Origin: Alopecurus myosuroides
Taxonomy: Eukaryota > Streptophyta > Magnoliopsida > Poales > Poaceae
Direction of reading: 5' to 3'
NCBI GenBank assembly: GCA_028641055.1
Contig: CM054058.1
Location: 236,819,551-236,883,550 of the forward strand
DNA length: 64,000 nucleotides
Shown: positions 1 through 12,291 of the stretch, one piece after another
Layout: the number at the start of each line of letters is the position of its first letter
Numbering within the stretch: position 1 is the first letter of the stretch
Notes under the pieces: model-generated
Told to the model about the DNA's origin: nothing
Databases searched by the model: none
What the model saw: only the letters and a program-made list of their open reading frames with translations
Position numbers and translations under genes: made by a program

Positions 1-1243
1 CTTTCTTGTTAGCTCATAATCTTAGTATTCGCAAGTATGATTGTTTTTACCTCCAAGGAAGATTGCATGATTGGTTTTATCATATGTATATTTGTTTGTT
101 TTCCCTCAACTCTTATGCTTGCTACCCAGCCTTGCTAGCCAAAAACCTGTACCGAGAGGGAATGATTCTTGTGCATCCAAACCTTGAGCCCCAAAACCTT
201 TCCATTTGTGTCCACCATACCTACCTATAGGTGGTATTTAACCGCCACTCCAAGTAAATTATTTGTGTGCTACCTTTAAAACCTTCAAAATTACACCTGT
301 TTTGTGCTCCTGTTTTAGCTCGTGAGGACGCAAATAGAGAATCTCTATCTCACTTGTTGATTGGACTTTACACACCTGGACTAGTGGCTTCATCCGCTTA
401 TCCAAATGATAGAAGAGCTGGCAGCGGGATGCCCAGCCCCAAACTTAATAATACAAATTCTCTTCACTATTTTTGACTCTGATTTATCAGTCAAAGCATA
501 ATTGTGTAAACAAAAGAGAAAGAGGGATGACCTTCTATACCAGTCGCGTCCTTCAATGGGAGCCGCTCTTCTGAAGTCTAGTTGGCTTGTGACGTACTGT
601 ATTTTTTGTTTGCCATTTGTTGACATAAACATACACCACTCCCACAATTGTTTTCAATACCTCTGTTTATCAAATGAAAAGATCTAACACATGAGTGATC
701 CCTGCTTCCCTCCGCGAAGGGCTTATCTTTTACAATTATGTTGAGTCAGTAAGCCTACTCCTTTCTGTCTTAAGCAAGCATTTGAGTTGTTGTGACCATC
801 CATCTATATGTTGATTTACTCAATCATGTACTTTATTCTTCCTTGTTTAGTATAAGTGCTTTTATCTGTTTGAATTGCACTTTGAAAGTTACCAATGAAT
901 GCAAAGATACTGTTATAATTGAGCATGATAAACTATGCAATATAAGCTCTAATTTAAAGACTCTGATCGAAAGATAATTACACAGTTAATTGTTCTCTGA
1001 CCAAGAACGAAGTTTTCCCTCACCAATTATGATTTCCTTTTGCACCTCTATTGTGATCTCCTCTACTTGTTTCAAGTTTAATTGCATTAGAGGAAGTTGT
1101 TGTCTAAAATGACTTGTGCTTTGATAGACGTGATGCTTCTTGTCCGTATTTTATTTATCGACACCTCACTCCATAAACGTGTGGTCATGTTTACTGAGTT
1201 CAGTTTTGCTTGGGGACAAGCGAGGTCTAAGCTTGGGGAGAGT
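1..1243 (+). mobile_element. 3' internal tail of an LTR retrotransposon
   Basis: Non-coding stretch that runs into a purine tract and then an LTR beginning TGATACG at 1244. I see no gag or pol motif and no convincing long open frame. The last 45 bases (a motif around TTGCTTGGGGACAAGC, then CTTGGGGAGAG) look like the 3' internal end common before LTRs of this type in Pooideae grasses. The 5' part of the element must lie left of the window. Whether the element is autonomous cannot be judged here. Confidence 0.6.
1231..1243 (+). promoter_or_regulatory. Polypurine tract before 3' LTR
   Basis: Purine-rich GCTTGGGGAGAG lies directly before the LTR start TGATACG (1244). This is the position where plus-strand DNA priming occurs in LTR retrotransposons. 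It fixes the element as plus-strand and the following LTR as its 3' copy. Confidence 0.55.
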
Positions 1244-4176
1244 TGATACGTCCATTTTTGCATCACTATTTTATATTGTTATTTTCTGTTATTCATCGAT
1301 ATATTTCATGTTATGATGCATTACTTATGTTATTTCATCTTATTTTGCATGTTTCATAATTTTTGGAGAATAAACACTGGGACCAGAAATCTGATGGAAA
1401 AAGCACCGTCGAGATACCCTACTTTAGATGACCAGAAGAAGAGGGGGAATACCAGAGAGGTCTTAGAAGTCCTGAGGAGGAAGCTAGCCAGAAGGTCAGC
1501 TAGAGGGGGCCACAGGGGGGGCACACTATGGGGTGGTGGCCCCCCCGGCCGTGCCGCCAGGTGGTGTGGCCACCCTGGCCCACCTCTAGTCGCCTCCTTT
1601 CGCGTACTTGACCCCTGGGAACCCTAAGCCCTATAACATCATCGAAGAAATATTCTGCCGCCGCCTCGGGGCGAAAAACAACAGAGAGAGAAAATCTCTC
1701 CGGCAGGGAGAAATATGCCAGAGAAATTCCTCCCCGGAGAGGGGGAATCATCCCCATCGTCACCGTCATCGCTCCGGGCATCATCAAGATCGTCATCGTC
1801 ATCATCATCACCACCAACACCATTGATACGTCATAAACGTATCCTTAATTTCTGATGTTCTATGTTGTTTTCATGCCATATGCTACATATTTTTCTTACA
1901 CTTTATATCATTTTTATCGATTTCCTAGGACTAACCTATTGACAAGATGCCACAGAGCCAGTTCCTGTCTTTTGTTGCTTTTAGTTTCAGAAAAGTCGTT
2001 TTGGAAATATTCTCAGAATTGGACGAAACAAAAGCCAAAAGGCTTAGAATTCTCGAAGGGTCAAGGAAGTCCAAAGGAGACCCAGAGGGGGGCCCTAGAG
2101 CCCCCACACCATAGGCTCGCGCAGGCTCCCTCCTGGCCGTGCCGGCTAGTGGTGTGGGCCCCTCGGGCGCCCACCGCCATCGCCCTTTCGCCTATAAAGT
2201 CCACCCGAGGCATAAACCCTAAATATACCGGCCTCCTTCCACGAAAAGTTCCGTAGCTCCGCCGCCGCCGTTGGCAAGTTTTGGGGGACAGAAATCTCTA
2301 TTCCGACACCTTGCCGGGACGAAGAAGTGCCCGCGGAGCCATCTCCATCGACTGCACCGCCATCTTCACCGATGTTGTTGTCTCCCATGATGAGGAGGGA
2401 GTAATTCTCCCTCGGAGATGAGGGCTCTACCGGTAGCTATGTGTTTCATCTCTCTCTCCCATGGTGCGATCTTTATGTGATCATGAGCTTTGTAATCTAT
2501 TTGAATAAGTAGATGTTACTATTCATCTGTTATGCTACTCGAGTGGTTTTGTTATGAGATCTCCGTAAACACTTTGATCACGGTGTAAAGGTGACAGTGT
2601 GTGCACCGTGTGGTTTCTCATGATATTTATATCTTGTGTTGGATGACCCTATGAATTTGTGGCGTTTGTTTAGTACTAATTTGGGACGCTCATAGTGACA
2701 GCGTGGGGGTGCCCTAGAGAGGGAATACAGACTTGAGGAGTGCTGTTACAGCCCTACGCATGGATTGGTGTTTGTTATTCGACCGGAGAGTGGTTCGGAG
2801 TAGCATAGTGAAGAGATGATATTTATGCATTCAATTATGTTATCGTTGTTGAGAGTGCCCACTAGTTAATGTAGGATCCCTAGGCATTATTTCTAAGCAT
2901 TGAAACACCATTTACAATCAGTTCTGCTACATGTTTGCTTGCTGCCATTTTTATTTCAGATTGCTATTATCACTTATAATCATCTATATCACTTGTAGTT
3001 TACTCTCTCTTCGCCGAACTAGTGCACCTATACAACTGAAAATTGTATTAGGTGTGTTGGGGACACAAGATACTTCTTGTATCGTAATTGCAGGGTTGCT
3101 TGAGAGGGATATCTTTGACCTCTTCCTCCCTGAGTTTGATAAACCTTGGGTGATCCACTTAAGGGAAACTTGCTGCTGATCTACAAACCTCTGCACTTGG
3201 AGGCCCAACACTGACTACAAGAATAGAAGCGTGTGTAGGCATCAACCATCACCCTCATCATCCACCTTCATCCCGTTGTAACAATTATGGGTCTTTACCA
3301 TTGTTCTTCACTAGATCTCTCTCCCGGTGAGGATTACTTGTTAGTAGTTGATGCTTGTGAGATTTATCGGTGTTTACACTTTATGACCAGATTGTTATTA
3401 TCCATTATATCACCTTTGATTATGATCCATATGATGTCTTGTGAGTAGTTCGTTTAGTTATTGCGGACATGAGAGAAGTCATGATGTTAGTAGTGGAATT
3501 ATGTTGAAGTAATATCTAGTGGTTTGATATTTAATTTGTGGTGATATTCTTCTAGTGGTGTCGTGTGAACATCGACTACATGATACTTCACCTTTATGGG
3601 CCCAGGAGGATGCATTATGTATTTGGATACTAATTGCGGGGTTGCCGGAGTGACAGGAACCTAAACCTCCGTTAGGAAACCAATGCACGAGGGAGTGTAA
3701 AATCCCAGAGTTTTAAGTCTGTGGTTAGATTTATCTTAATTACTTTCTTGTATTTGCGTATGCTTACAAGGGGGTATAATCAAAAGTAGGTATTAGTCCT
3801 AGTTAGACGATGCATTAGCATAGGTTCACCCACACAACACTTATCGAACCAATAAATATTAATCAACTGTATGAAGCGAAAGGACTTGACGAAATTCACA
3901 TGTGTCCTCGAGAACGTTTGGTAATCATAAGTAGAACAATCAGCTTGCCTTTTGCTCTCAATAGGATTGGGCCACTCGCTGCAATTATATTTGCTTATTT
4001 TATTTACTCTCACTTTATTTGTCTGCTATATCAAAAACCAACAAAAATCTGTTTGCTAGTGTTTAAAGTGAATCCTCTATCCAACCTGCTTGTCAACACT
4101 TTCTGCTCCTCGTTGGGTTCGACACTCTTATTTACCGAAAGTACTACGATACACCCCCTATACTTGTGGGTCATCA
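1244..4176 (+). mobile_element. 3' LTR (family A), split by a nested solo LTR
   Basis: The LTR starts TGATACGTCC and ends GGGTCATCA. After removing the nested insertion 1824-3244 and one 5-bp duplication it is about 1,507 bp. It is clearly related along its length to the solo LTR at 21599-23051: same start motif, same CATCATCA-rich middle, same sequence around GACCAGATTGTTATT, and same end. The 5 bases before 1244 (AGAGT) do not match those after 4176 (GGCGC), as expected for a 3' LTR whose 5' partner lies outside the window. No coding capacity was found. Confidence 0.75.
1824..3244 (+). mobile_element. Solo LTR (family B) nested in the 3' LTR
   Basis: Starts TGATACGTCATAAACG, ends GGCATCA, and is flanked by a perfect 5-bp duplication ACCAT (1819-1823 and 3245-3249). 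The 1,421-bp unit has no internal domain, so it is a solo LTR left by LTR-LTR recombination. A TATAAAG motif near 2194, followed by a GC-rich leader, looks like the LTR promoter on the plus strand. The family differs from the surrounding LTR although both share the start TGATACGTC. Confidence 0.85.
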
Positions 4177-4809
4177 GGCGCTCAAACGTCATGATCCCGG
4201 CACGCGACAGTCTGGTGACGCCGGGTACTTCGCCTCTACGAGGAGCTGGGCTTCCGAGTCGTGTAAGTGGCGGTGGCCGAAGCTGTTGACCGCCACTCCG
4301 TCGTCGGAACAACGCTCTGCCAATGACCTCTTTGGGAGAGAAGTGGATGTGTGTGTGTGTGAGAGAGAGGAGAAAGACGAGCTTACAGGCGAGGACGAGG
4401 TCGACCGTCAGTGGGCGGGGATTTTATAGTGGCGAGAGGGCGGGAGAGGTGTAGACACGTGCGCGGAATCTCAGTAGTGCTGCGCCATTACGCTGCCGCG
4501 TGACCGATTGGACACCTCGGCCAGCCTAAAAGGCTGTCGGCGGCTGCATTGAACAACGCGGGAACCGAGACAATGAGAATGGCGAGGCTTATGGACAGTG
4601 ACTCGGCGGACCCACAGGCGAACGGAACATTTTCGCATCTTTTTCTCTTACACAAGCCTCCCCAACTTCCCCCAACGCGCTAGGTTCGAGCTGGGAACAC
4701 ATACTCTATTTTTGGCCCAAACCGGCGGAAATTGGGCCCACGAAATTTCTTGCGCCGGCGAAAAAAGGCGACCTGGAGATTCTCGTGGGACGGTTGGAGA
4801 TACTCTTAG
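4177..4809 (-). mobile_element. 5' end of a DNA transposon, cut by the retrotransposon
   Basis: Read on the minus strand from 4809, it begins with CTAAGAGTATCTCCAAC. It continues through a GC-rich stretch, a TATAAAA box (4428-4422), a CT/CA-rich leader and the start of a coding-like GC-rich region, and stops abruptly at the LTR end at 4176. The terminal motif nearly matches the one at 24344 (CTAAGAGCAACTCCAAC), so both are probably ends of one terminal-inverted-repeat superfamily. The product could not be identified. No ATG lies between the TATA box and 4192. Confidence 0.45.
4422..4428 (-). promoter_or_regulatory. TATA box of the truncated DNA transposon
   Basis: TATAAAA on the minus strand in a GC-rich setting, followed about 50 bases downstream by a pyrimidine/CA-rich leader (4340-4372 region). 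It is a plausible core promoter for the minus-strand gene of the element. Confidence 0.4.
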
Positions 4810-4951
4810 TATTCGGGTTCTCGTATCGTATTTTAAGGTTCAACAATAAATTAATGAAAAAATATAATAATTATTCGTATGCACATCTACTATGAATATT
4901 GCAGTTCTTCTCATAAGAAAATACGTTATATTTTGGGCAACATATAACATA

Positions 4952-4982
4952 CTAGACGTTAAGCGCGCTTCGCCGCGCAGCT
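4952..4982 (-). mobile_element. Candidate Helitron 3' terminus
   Basis: On the minus strand a GC hairpin (GCGCG ... CGCGC with a short loop) is followed by about ten bases and then CTAG, with T as the next base. This is the layout of a Helitron 3' end inserted between A and T. The element would extend to higher coordinates. I could not find its 5' TC end, so the length is unknown. Confidence 0.4.
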
Positions 4983-4985
4983 TTC

Positions 4986-7900
4986 ATACCGTTGTTGCAT
5001 ATTGTGTCCATTATAGTACAATCAGGGGCGCTTTGGTCTCTGAAACAGCTGGGCGCAATATGCATGTATTTTCGATGTAACACTTTAATGGCACATGCAC
5101 ATAAATGTGGAAAAACAAAGTATAGTCCTGGTTGGAGCTACAACACGGGATTAAACAAGGAAATCGAGAAAAAAATATTATATAAATTTGCAGGCTAGCT
5201 AATTAAACATTGAACAAAAAGTAAATAGAAACGGTCTAACAATCTAAAATGCTTTGATAAATCTAAGAAAATGGTTACCGAGCAATCTGGCTGCTAGTAC
5301 CATCACGGTTATGCACATTCTTTACATGATCATGTGTGCGATGAGTTTGCATGTAATTAAAAGGAGAATGCATTAAGCAGCAAACATGCAGAAACTCCTT
5401 AGGGCAACTCAGTAAACACAAACCCAATAGTAATATATGTGCATAAGAGTTAAGAGAACATCAAAATTCCCATTACATAAGTGGACATGGACATGATCAA
5501 GAAGAGAGATAATAGAACTGTAAATAAATTGATCAGGAAGCGCTGTTCGCAAATACAACCTCAAAAGGTTAAGCATGCAATCAGAACTTATAAACTTGTC
5601 TAAAATTATCACAGTCGCAGCCTCTAAAGTTGAAAGCACAACTGAAAACCATTTATTCTAGAGCAGCCCGGAAACGAAGTTGAGCCAGTTGTGGGCATTC
5701 ATCCTAAGCCATTGAAACAAATTAGTGCATAGCCATGATCACTTACCTAAAAAGGCACCACAAGAAAAATGACAAAAGAAAATATACATAATCACCACAA
5801 ACAATAACTTGAGAACAATTTCTAAAATAGTAAAAAAAGCAAGTCTCCCCAATTCCTCTATTTAGATTGACCATGCTCGATCTAAAGTCACTCGGACCGA
5901 ATACAAAGTTCTGCCCTTTGGTTAAACAACACTGACGCATTTACAACATCCATATCCAAAAAGACCATCAATTGCCAAAGGTCAACTTGCGGATAATGTA
6001 AGAAGAAATAAAATCTAACATGCAGATCGAAACCTTAGTAGCCTAACACCACTTCACATGTTACATGATTGTAATTGTCTTGCGAATTTTGTGTAACGGA
6101 AACATAAGGTAAATATGATGCGAATTAAGCCAAATGCCTTATAAGCACAGATTTACGAATTTGATATACCCAATACACTCCAGATCTTAAGTATCGCTCA
6201 ACTATAAATCATAAAAAATTACAAGACATATGCGCCAAGCATATGCTATAATAAATTGAGAATAACAAAAAAGGGAAATAACCCAAGATATCAATGTGTT
6301 AATGAAATATATCCAATCAAGCATCCAAAGGGAAAATGAGGCCTCAGATCCCCAAAAGTTGCACTAAGAACTAAATCTGTATTAGAAATTGAATCGCATA
6401 TATATGTTACCTACTATCACATGACTCGTATGCCAACACAGGCAACAACTTTCTACTTGGATTTCAACAATAAAAATGTCATGGAAAGAGCTGCACAAAC
6501 CTCTATATAACCAAAATCAGACAAACTTCTTGCACGTCTGCAACATTTGCTACACCGTATATATGTTTCTTTTCCTAAATTGTCGTCGGGACATAATTTT
6601 GTATCTATTTATAACATGTAAACGAATACACTGCTTGTCTACAAACAAATGGTCATCTTAATGAGCGGAGAGGACTAAAGTAAATTGAAACAGAAGATAA
6701 ATTGTGGCAATTCTATTTTTGTTAGGCAACAACACGGTTAAATGCAAAACGAAGAATGTGACTATCCATCCAAAGCTTTAGTTATGCCTACCAAGTTACC
6801 AAGTCAAGGAAGTCCATCCAAAGCTCTAACTGCGCCTACCGGGCTAGCAGCTCAAGGCAGTTCAGCCAAAGCTTTGCTTGTGCCTAACAAACTACCAGCT
6901 CAAGACATGTTTTGAGTTGTGATCTAACATTTTGAAGAGAAGTGATCATGCCTCATCCATGCGCTTTAGTCCTTGGACCGATCAGAATATTATTATGCCT
7001 ACAACATGTAAGGTTAAGTCAGAGTAAGATAAACTAACAGTGTTGCAGGAAAATGGATAGTTATATTTGGTGAATCTATAAGCTAACCAATTCATTAAGT
7101 ACTCCTGAACTGTTGCATCATTTCATGACCAACAATTAGAAGGACCAAGCCAGTAGCAGTATATAAAGAAGACTGAGCCTTCGGCACTGAGCTATGGATG
7201 TTAGATCAAGATGAAGCATTTCATAATAATAAAATATGGTAATGGTCTAATGGAGATTGCATTAGTAAATGAATAACAAAGAAAATTTTACTACTATGCA
7301 GAATTTGAAAGGAATCAAATTATTGGATATCATTCCTATTCTACAACAGAGAGCAAAAACATCAGGCCCGATCTCTGAAGGCTGGAAGCTATACTTTGAT
7401 GAGTGATAGATGAAATACCATGCTTGTTTCCATCTAGACACTAATTAGAAAACTCAGAGAAATGGGAATTCTCGTGAAGCCATTTTCTTACTTGCAAGCT
7501 TATCAACATATACACTTTTGTTTGAAGCAACATAGCATTGAGTGGAACAGACGATATCGCATACCATGAAGATTTTTTAAGAGAGAACACTAATTTGCAG
7601 ATCATAAATAGAAGTAACTGACCAAAATTTGCAAATCATCTCTTTGAACCCAACATATTATGAGAATTTAATCTACACCAATCATGTGGAGTTGTTTGTG
7701 AAGTAAGCTAACCCCCAAATTTGTACCTCTGCTTTTGCATATGTATCCATTATTAAGGTTCAAACGAAAAGATAAAAGTGTAATGTTAAGCACAGTGCAC
7801 ACCCACCAAACATAAACCAAAGAGTAGACTGCACATAAAATGAAACTATGTGCTTTCATAGTGAAAAGAGCTTCCGCGGCCTTTTCGATGGCAAGTCACT

Positions 7901-8113
7901 AATCAGATACTTATCGCTATTGGCTTTGTCGCTTTATCTTAAAAATCAGGAAATATAATAAGCTGATTACTTTATAACAAGGTTTGACAGTTTTATGAAA
8001 AAATTCTTCAGATTTTGCCAGAATGCACCGACCGATGTGCAGAAAGTATTGTATATATATATATTACATAACATTTCATTAATAGTTTTAAGATTCAGTG
8101 AGTGTTTAGAGTT
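4986..8113. other. AT-rich stretch without a recognisable gene
   Basis: About 3.1 kb of AT-rich sequence. Open frames are short, and none has a motif I recognise on either strand. It may be Helitron interior (see 4952) or old intergenic DNA. The only structure I see is the 48-bp triple repeat at 6766-6909. Confidence 0.5.
6766..6909. repeat. Three imperfect 48-bp tandem units
   Basis: Units at 6766-6813, 6814-6861 and 6862-6909 share the core CCAAAGCT...GCCTA...AGCTCAAG. The period of 48 bases is a multiple of three, so an encoded repeat would stay in frame. In the plus frame the first two units are open and the third ends in a stop. On the minus strand one frame repeats a short GLVG..KALDGLP-like pattern with stops. 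No parent gene was identified. Confidence 0.7.
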
Positions 8114-8354
8114 CAAGCGCAGTGTTTAGATAAAAACTGAAAATAGACAACACAACCGACGACCTAATTTTTTAATGAACAAATAGAGTGCAAGCCTAGA
8201 CAAATTTTAATGGATTCAAGTGCTATCATGGACAAGCGCAGTGTTTGGAAAAAAAGCTGAAAATGCGTGTGAGCAAACAAACAACACCACCGAACGACCT
8301 AAATCTTTAATGAACAAATAGAGTAGCTTCAATGGATTCAAGTGCTATCTGGAC
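8114..8354. repeat. Imperfect direct tandem duplication, period 119 bp
   Basis: Copy 1 starts at 8114 and copy 2 at 8233, both with CAAGCGCAGTGTTT. Each contains GACCTAA...TTTAATGAACAAATAGAGT and ends near ATGGATTCAAGTGCTATC. The copies differ by substitutions and small indels. There is no coding signal. Confidence 0.75.
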
Positions 8355-9583
8355 AATGTATGGCGCTCCATTCTAAGCTAGTATATACTTCAACCTCGAC
8401 ACGGTGGGATTTTTAACCATATACTGTAAATTTGTGTGCAAACCAATATTCTGCCGATCAAGATCTACCTATGAGCGAAACAAAAAAATACAATAATTCA
8501 CATGAAGAAAAAAGAAAGAAAGGCAGCGAACCATGTAAGAAAAAAGAAAAGAAGAAGGGGAACTGAATCCACCGGTGCCTCCACTTTGAATCATATGGCG
8601 CAACCACAAGCTTCCGGCCGCCGCAAAGCGAAACCCAAACGCCCCTCCATAGATCCGCGTGGGGACGCCGGTCCTTCACACCCCTGTCATCCCGCGAACT
8701 CGGCTCTCGTCGTTGGAGACGGTCGGCCAGGGAGACCGGATCAAGAGGATCGTGGTGGTCGCCGCCACGGATCCACACCTGCCCATCCTCTGCCCAACAC
8801 ATCGATTTGGCCAGCCCTGGGAAGATATGGAAGGTCAGGAAGAGAGAAGAGATAGGGAAGGTAAGAAGAGCCGAGGAGAACATTCAACGCACCCAAGCTG
8901 TGGCAACGCGTACGAAGGAAAAAGCAACACGGCCACGGCCAGCGCAACAACCCGAAAGCGAAGGCCCATAAGCAGACTCACCTAGGAATGCAAAGCGCTG
9001 AGAGTGCTCGCTTTCCATCGAACTTATAGCTAAAGAGAATTTTTGTCAAAAAAAAGTTTTTTACGCCCACAATTTTTCTATAGCCCAAAATAGAACTTCT
9101 TTTTCACCTAAACTTTACAAAAATATGCGACATAGGAAAAAAAATGATTTTTTAAAAACTCAAAATTACATTTTTAAAACTTTTTAAATTCCGAAACACC
9201 CGTGCCCGGGTGCCATACTGCCATGCCATGCCACGGTTCCTCACTGGAAAAATTGGTCCCAAATCCCAATGCCGTCGTTGCCCAGATCGAAAGGCACACA
9301 TCCACCGGAGCCGTCCGCCGCGACCCCTCCCCACCCGGAGCACGCGCCGCCATCTTCTCCGGATCTACCACCGTCGCGCCGCCCAGCCCCACCCCGGCCC
9401 TTGACTGCACCGTCGACCTCCCATCCACCCGGCGGGCCGCCGCTGTCCTAGCGCCCTCCCGTGCTCGGGTGCTACGCGCAGCTGCCGGTGAGCCCGGCGA
9501 GCCAGCGTCCTCTCCGCCACCAGTTCGGCGCTACTGATTGGCACCTTCCAGATCTCAAACCTGTCTCCGCCGCTTCGACGGGG
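8355..9583. other. Upstream and leader region of ALG14
   Basis: 8470-8990 is GC-rich with several overlapping open frames on both strands. The longest, 141 codons on the minus strand at 8458-8883, ends in low-complexity Phe/Ser-rich sequence and is not recognisable, so no gene is called. 9050-9190 is A/T-rich, and 9230-9583 is a GC-rich probable 5' leader of the ALG14 gene. No clear TATA box was found. Confidence 0.45.
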
Positions 9584-11763
9584 ATGGGGATCGACGTCTT
9601 CGCGGCCGCGTGCTGTGCTATTCCAGTACTCGTATCCTTACTCGCCGTCCGCGTGGCTTACGTGCTTTGCCGCAGCGGCCTGCCCCCGTCGAAGCCTCAT
9701 GCTGCCGGACTGCGGTGTCTCATCGTCCTCGGGTCTGGTGAGTTCGCCTTGGTCATCAGATAACAATGGTCAATTTTACTACTCCCTCCGTTCCATATTA
9801 ATAGGTGGTGAAGTGGATGTATCTAGCAATAAAACATGTCTAAATACATCCACTTCAACACCTATTAATATGGATCGGAGGGAGTACAGTAACAATGACC
9901 AAACCCCAAAGCGCAGACCTTGAGCTGAACCAAGATGCCCAAACATAATACTAGCATGCAGCCAGCAGGTTCAGTGGGAATTGTCTGGATCATACGTGTC
10001 CCTCCATCTCAGTTTAATCATAACCTATAATTATTCTATTAACCGTAGGTCATAATATTAATATGAGTCGAACAATGAAGACATTCGTGCAGTTTTGTTG
10101 CGGGTGTTCTCCTTGTGGAACTAATTTTCGCTACATAATTTTCTTATTGCCAAATGGTATATCTAGCTCATAACCATCAGCTGGGCTCTAAAATTTGTTA
10201 AACCCAAGGAGAAATTCAGTGTATATTATCCGTGTAATACTCTTTTATAGAAAGATCAACCCATCATACATAGAGCGCGTGAAGTACCAAAGCACATGAC
10301 CTGTTATTCGATTAGCTGTGGTCTCTGTTTAGACATCTGGAAATGTTGTGCTCCTTGTGCAACTCTGATGGAACACAGCATTCTGTCACAACTGCTCCAG
10401 GTCACTTATTTTAAAGCACCACTTCATGTTCTTTACAGGCTTTAAATTTCATGTTTCTTTTGCTTGTGTTTCAACTCGGTTGGGATGATTTCATTACAAG
10501 TTCTGATCCTATATGGCCTGCACATGTTTGTTTCTGCTTCTAGTGTAAATACAAGAACTTACAATCTGGTAGGAATATATCACTCTTTATCGAAAAAAAA
10601 AATCTTGTAGGAATAAGCAGATGTATGTTCATTGTCAGCTCTATCATGAGTACACGCGTTGTTCTGTCGGTTCTATACATTTGATCATATTGTGTATGCA
10701 GCAATATTATTGCTATTTTACTAGACCATCGCCCTTTCACACTATTTGGAAAGCATTAGGTTGCACTATACAATCATAGCTTCCCTCAAAAGAATGTAGT
10801 ATTATGTTCACCTATTAATTTCCGTATTTCTTCCGCAGGGGGGCATACTGCAGAAATGATGAATATTGTAACCGAGCTTCAAAAGGATAGATTTATGCCA
10901 AGGTACTATGTGGCTGCACTTACTGACAACATGAGCCTTCAGAAGGCAGAGGTCTATGAGAAGTCATTGATTCATGTGGAGGTCTCATCTTGCTCTGTGA
11001 ATTATGATGTTTTTTGCAAGTGGTTCCAGTTTTGAGTATGGCTAAATGGTTCCTTTTTTAGGGTGCTAGAGAGAAGATCATTGAGAACGCCCAGTTTATG
11101 CAGATATATCGTAGCCGAGAAGTGGGCCAATCTTACATTACCTCCATCGCAACAACGCTGCTTGCTATTTTGCATGCTATGTGGCTAATAATACGAATCA
11201 GACCACAAGTGGTGTGCACTCTTCAAACTTGTTAGCACCCACTATACTTCATGAACACAATTATACTGATTTCTTGTAATACCCCTGTAGATATTTTGCA
11301 ACGGTCCGGGAACATGCATTCCTCTATGTGCTTCAGCTTTTCTTCTGAAGGTAACTTTACATCCTAGGCTCTATACTAGCTCAGTAGAAGATTAATGATG
11401 GATGCAACCATAACACTCGTAGTATCATTTTGTTCATCGAAGAACAGAAACTAAGTAGGATTTCAATATTGCCATAAATCTATGTTTCCCATAAATTAAA
11501 TCATCACACCGATTGTTTGTCCTAAATGTCGAGTCAATCAACGGTTTCAATTTTCTATTGAGTACTGGATTGGTCTATCGATGCAGGTGCTTGGTTTGGG
11601 ATGGTCCTCCATTTTCTACATTGAAAGCATTGCAAGAGTGAAGAAGCTTTCCTTAAGTGGTTTACTGTTATACAAGCTACGGTTAGCGGATCAGTTTTTT
11701 GTGCAGTGGCCCCAGCTGCAACAAAAATACCCTAGAGCACAGTATGCGGGCCGTTTGATGTGA
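9584..11763 (+). CDS. ALG14: ALG14, UDP-GlcNAc transferase subunit (five exons)
   Basis: Alg14 anchors catalytic Alg13 at the cytosolic face of the ER. The complex adds the second GlcNAc to dolichol-PP-GlcNAc in N-glycan precursor synthesis. Exons are 9584-9737, 10839-10981, 11062-11211, 11291-11350 and 11587-11763. All introns are GT-AG and the phases fit, giving 227 residues, within the usual plant length. A hydrophobic N-terminal segment (about residues 5-29) is the membrane anchor. It is followed by the glycine-rich GSGGHTAEM motif (50-58), which crosses the exon 1/2 junction. NGPGTCIPLC in exon 4 and the C-terminal FFVQWPQLQQKYP region are family-typical. The start is the first ATG in frame next to the anchor; the frame stays open further upstream with another ATG at 9461. 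Intron 1 (1,101 bp) carries a Stowaway MITE. No break was seen, so the gene is probably functional. The family assignment is from recognition, not a search. Confidence 0.93.
9782..9884. mobile_element. Stowaway-type MITE in ALG14 intron 1
   Basis: A 103-bp element starting CTCCCTCCGTTCC and ending GGATCGGAGGGAG, with terminal inverted repeats that cover most of its length. It is flanked by TA on both sides (9780-9781 and 9885-9886). This is typical of Tc1/mariner-related Stowaway MITEs in Pooideae. It lies in an intron and leaves the splice sites intact. Confidence 0.92.
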
Positions 11764-12254
11764 AGATTCACACACCCGCAAGTGATATTGGGGGCAGTCT
11801 CAAGTTTTTTTGATCGCGCGGATGATATATGTAACAACTCTACAAATACAGGTGTAGTTGAATGATACTTACCACCCCTTTTTTGCCAAATTTCTTTTCT
11901 TTTTTGCCCTTTTTCTTGGCATAGGCTTTGCAGATTTCCTAGGATAAATTTCAATTTTTTCTTGCACTGACTTTTGCTCCGGGAATATCATACACCCTCT
12001 CAGATATACCCTGTAACTCTGCAAGGTCAAGTGTAAACTCGTTCTGTGAGTTTCAACCGCATTGTGTTAGCAACTGTGCATCGTTCAAAAAAAAAAGTAT
12101 TAGCAACTGTGCTGTCAGTTCTTCGTTGCGTTTTATCATGTGCTTCCATTCTTTAGCTTTTGTTCTTCTGGATGACAATTGACAAACAAGACTCGGGGGA
12201 AAAGCGCTGCTGTAACTTGTTTTTAGAATCAAAAGCTGCTGTGGTATATGAATA
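11764..12254 (+). other. 3' flank of ALG14
   Basis: About 490 bp with T-rich stretches, probably the 3' UTR and downstream DNA of ALG14. No defined polyadenylation site could be fixed and no other gene was seen. Confidence 0.4.
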
Positions 12255-12291
12255 CTAGCCATGACAGGGCGCGGCGCAACGCCGCGCTGCG
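12255..12291 (-). mobile_element. Candidate Helitron 3' terminus
   Basis: On the minus strand there is a strong hairpin (GCGCGGCG / CGCCGCGC with a three-base loop), then about ten bases, then CTAG followed by T. This is the standard Helitron 3' end layout and closely resembles the end at 4952. The element would run to higher coordinates. No 5' end was located. Confidence 0.5.

Noticed and set aside
1770..1822. CATCAT/CACCAC-rich stretch considered as a functional repeat
   Set aside because: Simple microsatellite-like part of the LTR, also found in the related LTR at about 22081-22145.
8458..8883. 141-codon minus-strand frame upstream of ALG14
   Set aside because: No recognisable domain; the end is Phe/Ser low-complexity. 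Overlaps equally long frames on the plus strand.
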